This document shows positions 24,295 through 32,500 of a stretch of 37,565 nt of DNA, one piece after another (position 1 is the stretch's first letter; each line of letters starts with the position of its first letter). Source of the stretch: CAZOKZ01 sp964580585 (GTDB taxonomy: Bacteria; Sumerlaeota; Sumerlaeia; SLMS01; JAHLLQ01). Under the pieces are notes generated by a model. It saw only the letters and a list, made by a program, of their open reading frames with translations, ran no database searches and had not been told where the DNA came from. The DNA lies in NCBI GenBank assembly GCA_964580585.1, contig CAZOKZ010000042.1, forward strand, positions 1 to 37,565. The letters are read 5' to 3'. The translations under genes were made by a program, and so were the position numbers.

Positions 24295-24732
24295 ATGCCG
24301 CATATCGCTGTTCTCAATGGACCAAATTTGAATTTGCTGGGAACCCGTGAACCACATCTGTATGGTTCCGACACGTTAGCAGATGTCGAAAAGCGGATGA
24401 AGTCATTAGGTGAGGAATTAGGCGTCGAGGTTTCGTGTTTCCAAACGAATCACGAAGGCGAAATGATCGACGCAATTCATGCCCTGCGCGGGAAAGCCGA
24501 TGCGGTGGTGATTAATCCCGGCGGTTGGACGCACACGTCTGTGGCATTGCGCGATGCGCTGGCGGGAATTGCCCTGCCCGTTTTTGAAGTACATATTTCC
24601 AATATTCATACACGAGAATCATTTCGTCATCAAAGCTATATCAGCGGCGTTGCCGTTGGGGTGATTTGCGGTTTGGGCGTGCGAGGTTATGAATACGCCT
24701 TGCGAGAAGCTGTGAATCGGATCTCTTCATGA
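24295..24732 (+). CDS. aroQ: type II 3-dehydroquinate dehydratase
   Basis: The third step of the shikimate pathway, 3-dehydroquinate to 3-dehydroshikimate. The 145 residues are standard for the dodecameric type II enzyme. N-G-P-N-L-N-L-L-G-T-R-E-P with the downstream Y-G, N-H-E-G-E-M-I-D, N-P-G-G-W-T-H-T-S-V-A-L-R-D-A-L, and E-V-H-I-S-N with the later R-E-S-F-R-H are the family motifs. The usual P-A/G-x-Y-T-H-T carries Trp in place of Tyr here. AAGGAT lies 8 nt before the ATG. The stop overlaps sfsA by 4 nt. Confidence 0.96.
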   Translation: MPHIAVLNGPNLNLLGTREPHLYGSDTLADVEKRMKSLGEELGVEVSCFQTNHEGEMIDAIHALRGKADAVVINPGGWTHTSVALRDALAGIALPVFEVHISNIHTRESFRHQSYISGVAVGVICGLGVRGYEYALREAVNRISS

Positions 24733-25511
24733 CGAAGCCGTTTCCGTTGGAGTTTCCGCGCCCCGAGCCATTGCTTGCGGGTGAATTGGTCAAGCGATAT
24801 AAGCGTTTTTTTGCCGATGTGCGGTTGGATTCGGGTGAAACGGTTACGGCGCATTGTGTGAATACGGGCACGATGGAAGGTCTAACCGTGCCGGGTACAC
24901 GTGTATGGCTCAGTCGTTCGGATAATCCTAAACGCAAACTGAAATTTACGTGGGAATTGGCAGAAATCGACGGGGCGATTATCGGTGCGAACACCAGTTT
25001 GCCCAACCGATTGCTGAAGCAATTGCTGCAAGATCGCCAAATTCCCTGGTTGGACGATTGGGAAGAACTTACCCCCGAACGTAAATATGGCGAGCGCAGT
25101 CGAGTTGATTTTTGGATGCGTACGAAAAGCGGGAAAGAACGATTTGTCGAAGTAAAAAATTGTCATCTGGCGTACCCCGACCGACGAGCCTATTTTCCAG
25201 ACACGGTTTCCGAGCGGGCTTCGCATCATTTGATTGAACTAAAGAATATGTGCGATCAAGGTGCCGAAGCCGAAGTTTTGTTTTTTTGTCAGGCGCCTCA
25301 TATCGAGGCCGTACGTCCCAGCGACGCTCACGATCCAACGTTTGCGGCGACGGCTCGGGAAGTTCATCGCGCAGGAGTGCGTTTTTCAGCGCTTGCCGTT
25401 CGTCACACGCCATCGGAAATCATTGTCGATGGCTCCGTCCCTGTCGAACTGGAGCCCTATCCCATCGAGTCCATTGCATCTTGGAAACAAGCGAACAAGA
25501 ACAAGAAGTAA
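24729..25511 (+). CDS. sfsA: SfsA-family DNA-binding/nuclease-like protein
   Basis: 260 residues of the SfsA (sugar fermentation stimulation) family. The N-terminal OB-like part has H-C-V-N-T-G-T-M-E-G-L, and the C-terminal part has a PD-(D/E)xK-like core with R-V-D-F, F-V-E-V-K-N and F-P-D-T-V-S-E-R-A-S-H-H-L. E. coli SfsA binds DNA, and the nuclease fold is known for the family; the cellular role remains unclear. Translation is coupled to aroQ through ATGA. Its end contains CTCCGTCCC (25433-25441), and a second copy follows the stop (25515). Confidence 0.95.
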   Translation: MTKPFPLEFPRPEPLLAGELVKRYKRFFADVRLDSGETVTAHCVNTGTMEGLTVPGTRVWLSRSDNPKRKLKFTWELAEIDGAIIGANTSLPNRLLKQLLQDRQIPWLDDWEELTPERKYGERSRVDFWMRTKSGKERFVEVKNCHLAYPDRRAYFPDTVSERASHHLIELKNMCDQGAEAEVLFFCQAPHIEAVRPSDAHDPTFAATAREVHRAGVRFSALAVRHTPSEIIVDGSVPVELEPYPIESIASWKQANKNKK

Positions 25512-27463
25512 CGACTCCGTCCCCGGGCTGGGTTGTCTGGCTGATGGGATTGGTCTTTGCCGCAGTAGCCTGGGGCACTGGCCGTTGGTATGGCATGTGT
25601 TGGGATGAAGGATATTATTATCCTGCATACGTTGATGTGTGGAACTGGGTAAAATTGATTTTCCACGCGCCGAGCGAGGCGTTTTCGCATGCGGGTATTG
25701 TCAATGGCTGGGAACGTATTCATGAATTGCCACCCGTAACCAAGTGGTTTGGTGCGGCAATGGTGGCGATTACACCGAAAGGCGCGGAATTACCCATTCT
25801 GAGGTTATTTCCCGCCGTGTTGTTTGGCGCCACGGTTTCCTTGATTGCTCGCATCGTACATCGTCGCACGGATTGTTTAATCAGCGGTTTGGTAGCGGGC
25901 GCCTTTTATGGTTTGCATCCGCGCATTTTCGGTCACGCGCATTTTGCCGCTTCCGAAACGGTGTTTGCGTTTTTCACCGCCTTGTTTTTGTACCTTGCGC
26001 AACGTAATCTCGATCGAGGGGGACGGAGATTTTTGCTCGCAATCGTTTTGGGATTGGCAATCGCAACGAAGGTCAATGGCTTCATTATGTTGGCTGCCAC
26101 GACGCTATGGTTTGGATTGCGTTGGTTGTATTCAACGCGAGGAACGGAGGAAGAATCGTTTCCTCTGCCACCTGCGCGTCGATTGGCGGGGGACGGAGCT
26201 CGTTTTGCGGTGATTCTTTTTATCGCGTTGCTCACGGCATGGATCGTTTGGCCGTGGATGTGGCAGGACACGTTCGCGCGATTGCAGGAATATTGGATGT
26301 TTATTCGCGAACATAGTTTTCAAGGGGTTTGGTATGCGGGGGAGAAGCATAATTACCCCAAGGGAATTGTGCCAATGGTGACGTGGGAATATCCCTGGGT
26401 GATGACACTCGTTACGAGTCCTACGATTTGGGTTATCGGATTTTTTGCCTCGGTCGGATTGATCCAATATGGCAATCAACGTGGGAAATGGTTATTTGGC
26501 GATCACGATTTGCTGGTGGGATTGTTGATTCTGGGTCCGTTGACGGCAATGATGTTACCGACCTCGCCAAAATACGACGGAATTCGTTTATTTTTTCCCA
26601 TGTTTGTTCCGTTGGCGATGGTATTTGGTTGGGGAGTGAGCATCTTGAACGTGCAATCGATTGTGGGACGTGTGTTGCCCGCTCGTTCGTTCGCGGCAAT
26701 AATACTGCTCGCCATTTGCGCATTGGAATCGTTACCCTTCTGGCTGACGGGATTATCGTATTATAATTATCCCACGCGGTGGCTGGGTGTTCGGATGCAT
26801 GATTTCCCCTTCGAGATCACGTATTGGGGCGAGGCACTGACGGAAGATGTTTTCGATGACATCGAAGAGGAATTTCCCACTGGCACCGTGAAAATAAAAA
26901 CCTTGGCGCTTCACACCGCCGTGTTTGACCTTCAGCAGCAATGGGGGGTCATTCCCGCCCGGTTTGAATTCGATGGAAATCCCCCATACGATGCCCATTT
27001 GATGCAAAACCGAAAAGGCTTCTGGGGACGTACCGAATGGTGGTTTGCGGATCAACGCGTTCCACTTCGCACATGGCCTGCGGAGTCCGAAGACCCTCGA
27101 GTTTATTTGTTCGACGGACGTCCACCTGAATTAACCGACTGATCGAGAGGTATGATATGAAAGCAATCATTCATCCTGCGACACAACCTTTGACGGGGAT
27201 TGTCGATCCGCCGTCATCGAAAAACTATACGTCACGTTATATTTTGGCAAGTTGTCTGGCTAAGGGACGGAGCACGGTTATTAAACCCGCCGTACAGGAC
27301 GACGCGGTGGCGCTCGTGCGATGCGCCAAGCAATTAGGCGCAGTCATTGTGGCGCGCGACAATGAAGGCAATGAGATTGATTTCACGGTGGAGAACGCCA
27401 CGCGTTTGGAACTGTTGGAAATCGATGGATTTGGCGATGCTCCGAAATTGCCGGGGGACGGAG
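25433..27463. repeat. cluster of six GGGACGGAG motifs
   Basis: Exact 9-mers lie at 25433-25441 and 25515-25523 (bottom strand), and at 26020-26028, 26190-26198, 27264-27272 and 27455-27463 (top strand); three of the top-strand copies are extended by two further G. They fall in sfsA, just after its stop, in the GT39 gene and in aroA, in different codon phases. Further copies are at 9218-9226 and in the 13775/13792 palindrome. Confidence 0.8.
25544..27142 (+). CDS. GT39-type membrane glycosyltransferase
   Basis: A polytopic protein with many hydrophobic segments and a soluble C-terminal part (about 430-532). The first loop carries the acidic pair D21-E22 in M-C-W-D-E-G-Y-Y, as in PMT/ArnT-type enzymes that use polyprenyl-phosphate sugars. 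The later G-H-A-H-F-A-A-S-E also fits the GT39/PMT_2 group. It probably transfers a sugar to a protein or envelope glycan outside the inner membrane; the substrate is unknown. The start is uncertain. ATG 25544 gives 532 residues, but the first hydrophobic helix begins upstream (W-V-V-W-L before this Met), so an in-frame TTG at 25481, inside sfsA, may be real. Two GGGACGGAG copies lie within the gene. Confidence 0.8.
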   Translation: MGLVFAAVAWGTGRWYGMCWDEGYYYPAYVDVWNWVKLIFHAPSEAFSHAGIVNGWERIHELPPVTKWFGAAMVAITPKGAELPILRLFPAVLFGATVSLIARIVHRRTDCLISGLVAGAFYGLHPRIFGHAHFAASETVFAFFTALFLYLAQRNLDRGGRRFLLAIVLGLAIATKVNGFIMLAATTLWFGLRWLYSTRGTEEESFPLPPARRLAGDGARFAVILFIALLTAWIVWPWMWQDTFARLQEYWMFIREHSFQGVWYAGEKHNYPKGIVPMVTWEYPWVMTLVTSPTIWVIGFFASVGLIQYGNQRGKWLFGDHDLLVGLLILGPLTAMMLPTSPKYDGIRLFFPMFVPLAMVFGWGVSILNVQSIVGRVLPARSFAAIILLAICALESLPFWLTGLSYYNYPTRWLGVRMHDFPFEITYWGEALTEDVFDDIEEEFPTGTVKIKTLALHTAVFDLQQQWGVIPARFEFDGNPPYDAHLMQNRKGFWGRTEWWFADQRVPLRTWPAESEDPRVYLFDGRPPELTD

Positions 27464-28629
27464 AACCTGTCGATCCCGACAATGCAGGCGCGGTATTGCG
27501 ATTGCTGATGGGAGCGGCCGTTTTGGGCGAGGGCGAAGTAACGTTCGACACGGCGCATTACAAGAATTCGCTCGGCAAGCGTCCGAACCGCGATTTGCTG
27601 GACGCTTTTGCGCAACTCGGGATTGTCTCCGATTCGCCAAACGATTCCGGCGCATTGCCGGTGACGTTGCGAGGAGGAAAACGTCGCATCAAGGATTTCC
27701 TGAATGCGCGTCGTCGCGAGCAGAATCTTGCGGCGAGCGACCCCGTCGAAGTTACCATCTCGGGCGCGGTCAGTAGCCAATATTTGTCTGCCCTGTTGTT
27801 CATGGCGCCGCTGCTGGACGAAGCGATTCGTATTTGTGTGACCGGGGAATTAAAAAGCAAACCGCTAATCGATACGACGCGGGCGGTGCTCTCGGAAGCG
27901 GGAATCATGGTCGAGTCCAGTTCCGATCAGATGACGCACACGATTCGCGCAGGGCAAAATTATGCGGCACGCCGATGGGAAGTGAATGGCGATTGGCCAG
28001 GATCGGCAGCAATACTGGCGGCGGCTGCTGTGGTGCCAGGTTCGGAAATTTCGATTCGCCGTTTGCGCGAAGACGAACAGGGCGAACGGCGGTGTCTGGA
28101 GTTTTATCGCGATATGGGTTGTCAAATCAGCACGGTGCGTTCGTTTGAGGGCGAAGAATTGCTTCGCCTGACGTCTCCGTTCGCAGGATTGCGCGCGGCG
28201 GAAATCGATGGCGATTTGTGTACGGATGCAGTGCTGGCGATGATGGGAGCCAGCGTACTTTCCGAAGGCGAGTGCCGATTCGAGGGAATTGAAAATTTAC
28301 AGTTCAAAGAATGCGACCGAGTGCGTGAGCCGATCAACGAACTACGGAAAATTTACGCAGCCAGCGGGGAATTGTCGCCTTCGATGCGTGTGTGGTGGGA
28401 CCCGCCGGAAAAACCCGAATCGATCCATGTGCTGGGCAATCCAAGCGGTTTTACCGGTGGGATCGAAGTCGATGGGCGTGGGGATCATCGTGTCATTATG
28501 ATGCTTTCAATTGTTGGATTGCGTTGTCATGCTCCGCTGACGATCACGGGCGCGGAGCATGTCGCGAAATCATTTCCGGGATGGTTTGAAACATTGCGTG
28601 AAATGGGGGCAGAAATCGAGTTGGTCTGA
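27157..28629 (+). CDS. aroA: 3-phosphoshikimate 1-carboxyvinyltransferase (EPSP synthase), divergent
   Basis: EPSP synthase joins shikimate 3-phosphate and PEP in aromatic biosynthesis. The fold is shown by P-P-S-S-K22-N-Y-T-S-R27, N-A-G-A-V-L-R, S-S-Q-Y-L-S-A-L-L, the central G-D-W-P-G-S-A-A, E-C-D-R-V-R-E and D-H-R-V-I-M-M. Several positions differ from the consensus: the active-site Ser after K22 is Asn, and the N-A-G-T loop is N-A-G-A-V-L-R-L instead of N-A-G-T-A-M-R-P. It has 490 residues against about 427 in E. coli, with a basic insert near R-R-R-E-Q (about 175-200). A related enolpyruvyl transferase is the main alternative, but aroQ in the same operon favours AroA. It starts 14 nt after the GT39 gene. 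Confidence 0.87.
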   Translation: MKAIIHPATQPLTGIVDPPSSKNYTSRYILASCLAKGRSTVIKPAVQDDAVALVRCAKQLGAVIVARDNEGNEIDFTVENATRLELLEIDGFGDAPKLPGDGEPVDPDNAGAVLRLLMGAAVLGEGEVTFDTAHYKNSLGKRPNRDLLDAFAQLGIVSDSPNDSGALPVTLRGGKRRIKDFLNARRREQNLAASDPVEVTISGAVSSQYLSALLFMAPLLDEAIRICVTGELKSKPLIDTTRAVLSEAGIMVESSSDQMTHTIRAGQNYAARRWEVNGDWPGSAAILAAAAVVPGSEISIRRLREDEQGERRCLEFYRDMGCQISTVRSFEGEELLRLTSPFAGLRAAEIDGDLCTDAVLAMMGASVLSEGECRFEGIENLQFKECDRVREPINELRKIYAASGELSPSMRVWWDPPEKPESIHVLGNPSGFTGGIEVDGRGDHRVIMMLSIVGLRCHAPLTITGAEHVAKSFPGWFETLREMGAEIELV

Positions 28630-28676
28630 TTTTTGTTCTGGTGCAGTTGCGGTAGTTTTCCAAAAGGACGTATTTG

Positions 28677-29483
28677 ATGAAATCGTTGTTTCGCGAGATG
28701 GACATGTTTTTCAGCCGCATGATGCCCGAGATGACGCGGAAATTTTTCTACGTCCTTCTGGTCATGTTCGGGTTTCAAATGCTCGCGACATCCATTTTTC
28801 CGTTCCTGTTGCCGCTGGTGAATGGACTGGTGCTTCAGCCCGCCGATGTTTTGCATTTTCACATCTGGCAGTTATTGACGCATGGTTTTATGCATGCCGG
28901 ATTCGGGCATTTATTCGGCAACGTCTTAGCCTTGTTATTTTTTGCCGCGCCGGTGGAGTACGTTCTCGGCGAGCGCCGCTTTGCGTGGTTTCTGGTGCTG
29001 GCAATTGTTTTCGCCGGCCTTGCGCATACGCTCGCGTTTTGGGGAACGGCACTCGCGACGGGGAACGGCCAATATCTGGGTGTCGGTTTACTCGGTTTTT
29101 CCAGCGCCGTGTTTGCGATCCTGGTGGCGTGTTGTGTCATCGCTCCGAACAGTATCGTTTACGTTTACTTTCTGTTTCCCATGAAGCTCAAATACCTCGT
29201 GATCATCTACGTTGCAATTGAATCGATGTACCTTCTCGATCAAGGCGTCGTTGGTGGCGGTGTCAGCCATCTGGGTCACCTTACGGGCGCGTTAGTGGGG
29301 CTGGTGCTGATTAAGAAACCCGCGCTGCTCGATTATCTTCCCGGTGGGGGAAAGGGATGGCTGCGTCGGAGACGACGTCCCGGTCGCGTGGTGACATCTC
29401 AGCGAATTTCCATGGGCCATCCCGGACGTCATTCAAATGCCGACGATCGATATAACGATCCGCATTGGCGATTGGATCAATAA
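28677..29483 (+). CDS. rhomboid-family intramembrane serine protease
   Basis: A six-or-more-helix membrane protein of 268 residues that cleaves transmembrane substrates. Motifs are the H-G-F-M-H-A-G-F-G-H-L-F-G-N helix, catalytic S142 in L-G-F-S-S-A, and H201 in G-H-L-T-G-A-L-V-G, completing the Ser-His dyad. The C-terminal 50 residues are cytoplasmic, Arg-rich and polar. The substrate is unknown. ATG 28677 is preferred over the overlapping TTG at 28674; AAGGA lies about 9 nt upstream. It is the last gene of the aroQ cluster. Confidence 0.92.
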   Translation: MKSLFREMDMFFSRMMPEMTRKFFYVLLVMFGFQMLATSIFPFLLPLVNGLVLQPADVLHFHIWQLLTHGFMHAGFGHLFGNVLALLFFAAPVEYVLGERRFAWFLVLAIVFAGLAHTLAFWGTALATGNGQYLGVGLLGFSSAVFAILVACCVIAPNSIVYVYFLFPMKLKYLVIIYVAIESMYLLDQGVVGGGVSHLGHLTGALVGLVLIKKPALLDYLPGGGKGWLRRRRRPGRVVTSQRISMGHPGRHSNADDRYNDPHWRLDQ

Positions 29484-29487
29484 AATT

Positions 29488-29526
29488 GGGGCACGAAGAA
29501 AACTTCTCCGTGCCCCCGTGTCTTTT
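29488..29526. terminator. terminator between the rhomboid and Hsp70-kinase genes
   Basis: GGGGCACG (29488-29495) pairs with CGTGCCCC (29509-29516); AAG/CTT inside extends the stem with a small bulge. A TCTTTT stretch follows. It lies between convergent genes and may serve both. Confidence 0.75.
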
Positions 29527-29546
29527 AATCGTTGTACATCTCTCGA

Positions 29547-32500
29547 TCAGCTTCGGACTTCTTTGATCAATTCTCCAACGGATTGAAAGCGATCTTCCGG
29601 TGCCTTGGCAATCATCTGCATAATGATGTCGCGAATTTTCTGCGACACTTTTTCGGGCAGTGGCGGCGGAGCCGTGTGGATGTGGTGATATTCAATGTTA
29701 CCCAGATAAAATGGCGGGTTGCCGGAAACCATTTCGTACATCATGATACCAAGTGAATAGATGTCCGTGCGACCATCGACTGGTTCGCCGATGATTTGTT
29801 CAGGAGCCATATAAAGCGGGGTTCCAATCACAGCGGTTCCGCTCTTTGTGGCGTCCTGGCCATGCATGATCTTCGCAATGCCAAAGTCGGTGATCTTGAC
29901 CGTGTTGTCTTTGGTGATCATAATATTTGCCGGCTTAATATCGCGGTGCACGATATTCATTTTGTGCGCGTAACTGAGCGCATCGCAGATTTGCATGAAG
30001 TAATAGATGATCATTTCTTCCGTGAAGGCCGTACGCTCGGAAAGCATACGTTTGAGGTCATTGCCTTCGATGTACTCCATGCTGATCAGGCGTTTGCTGT
30101 CGCTTTCAAACATGTCGTGAATGCGGACGATGTAGGGATGCGAGAGTTTCTTGGCGGCGCGCGCTTCGCTCTTGAAGCGTTCGACGGCGGATGGGTCGCT
30201 GCACAGGTAGTCGTTGAGAATTTTCAACGCCACGATCTCGTTCAGCGTTTTGTCTTCCGCTTTGTAGATGATTCCCATGCTGCCACGGTTGATTTCCTCG
30301 ATAATGACGAAACGGCTGTCGCGACCGAGAATGGGAACGTCGCGTTGGGATTCCATCTCTTCCTGTTGAAGTTTCAGACGGTAATTCAACTTCCGCAGGC
30401 GCGCTTCCGCATCGCGGTATCCGGAGGCTTGCTTGCTCAAGTGCTCCAGAACGGCTACGGCATTGTGCAATTGATCGGAACCTTCCATGTCGCATGCCAG
30501 ACGATACAAAATGTCTTTCAAATCGTCGTCCACGGGCAGTGTTTTGAACTTCTGCCAAGCCAGGTAATGCATGTTCTTCTGCCAATGGCAAAGGCCGAGT
30601 ACCTTGAGCGCGCGGTTTTCATATCCCTCGAAATGTTGCAGGTCTTCGAGAATTTGAATGGCTTCATCCACATCGTTGTTTTTAAGCAGAACCTTGACGA
30701 GTTTGAATTTCGCCTGCGGGTCGTCTTCCTTGGAACGAATCCGGTACAACCGTTCAAGGTAATCGCGGTCGGTTGTTTCGGGTTCCTGGCGAATTGCTAA
30801 CTCGAAATCGGCGCAAGCTCCAAGCAAATCGCCAAGCGCTTCCTTGGCCTGTCCCCGGTCGCGCAAAAGCGGTGTGGCGCCAAATCGTTCGAGAGCATTT
30901 TCGTGCATGACTAAGATGTCTTCGCCATGACGGTTCATGTGCAGTTCACGCAGCAACTTCAGCGCGCCGCGTGTCTCCTCGAGTTGACCTGCCATGCTGT
31001 GCAAGAGGGCTTTTGCACGCAAAATCGTGTACTTGTCCATCACGTCGAACGGTGTTTGTTTCAGGATCGAGATGGCCTTTGTGTACATCTCCTGCGCGTG
31101 ATCGTCTTCCTGACCACTTTCCGCCAACGAGATGGCTTCGGTAAGTATTTGGGGGACTTCAAGATTGAATCCGTCAGTGGGTTCCGGTCGGTTCAGATCC
31201 GGCGGAGGAGACCAGTGGGTTTCCGATTGGTGCGGATCGGGCAGCGTGATTTCGTTCGGTTGGGTTTGAGCGGAATGACGCGTTTGACCGTCATTGCTAA
31301 CCGGCGGGGTTGCCGTGGAAGGCTGTACCATGGGTGGAACAGGAATCGAAGGTTGAGCTGGCGGTGCCGGTCTGCTTTCGGGTGTCGTTTGCTGCTGCAT
31401 GTGCGAGTACATCGGGGGCACTTTTGAGTAATCCACCGGTGACATGGAACGATCCACGTTATCGCGCGAACGAACGCCTTGTTGGACGGTGCCTGGCTGC
31501 GTGTCGCCCAACACGGCGAATGCTTGTTTTTCTTCCCGTGTTTGTTCGGGAGTGCCCGTTCCTGCACGAATTCCAGAACCCGTCTGGTCTGCGCCGATCG
31601 GTTGTCCTTCGAACGGCATGCTTTCTGCCCCTGGGATATTTTCCCGGCGGCGCGAGGAGCCACTGCTGCTGCCCGAACCTGTGCCTCGACGAGAACTTCC
31701 TGTCGTTGAACCACGGCGACGCGAGCGGCTTCGGCGGCGCGAGCGTTTCTTCTGTTCCTCTTCGCTCAGTTGCGAGTGGACAATCGTGATGGCTTCGGCC
31801 ATGCCGGTATTCATATCCTCGGCCGAAATCTCCATCACCCCATCGGCATTGATGAAAAACGTTACACGAATGCGCGGGACACCCGCGGCGGAAGGTGGCA
31901 GACCGGTAAGCGAGAATTTACCCAGGCTACGGTTTTCCGCAGCTTCAGTGGCTTCGCCTTGCAGCACATGAACGTTCACGAATTCCTGGCTGTCGTCCGT
32001 TGTCGTGAACGTTTTGGCAGCCTTGATGGGAATTGTTGAGTTCTTTTCGATGATTTGCGAAAATTTTCCGCCTTCCACTTCGATACCGAGTGAATGGGGG
32101 GTCACGTCGAGCAGGATGACTTCCTGAATGTTGCCTTCAAAAACGCCGGCTTGGGTGGCAGCACCAAGTGCGACCACTTCGTCCGGATTGACACCTTTGA
32201 AAATGCCTTGGTCGAAAAATTCTTCCACACTGTCCTGAACCAATGGAATACGTGTGGTGCCGCCCACCATAATGATCCGACTGATATCTGTTTTATTGAG
32301 CTGGGCGTCGTCGAGAGCACGGCGGCAGCAGCGAATTGTCCGGCGTACGTATTCATCGATCAACTCTTCGAACTCGTCACGGTGCAGAACGAAATCCAAG
32401 TGCAACGGCTGGTTATCGCGATACGCGATGAACGGCAGCGCCATGTTGGTCTGGTTCATCGTGGAGAGTTCGCACTTCGCGCGTTCAGCGACTTCTTTCA

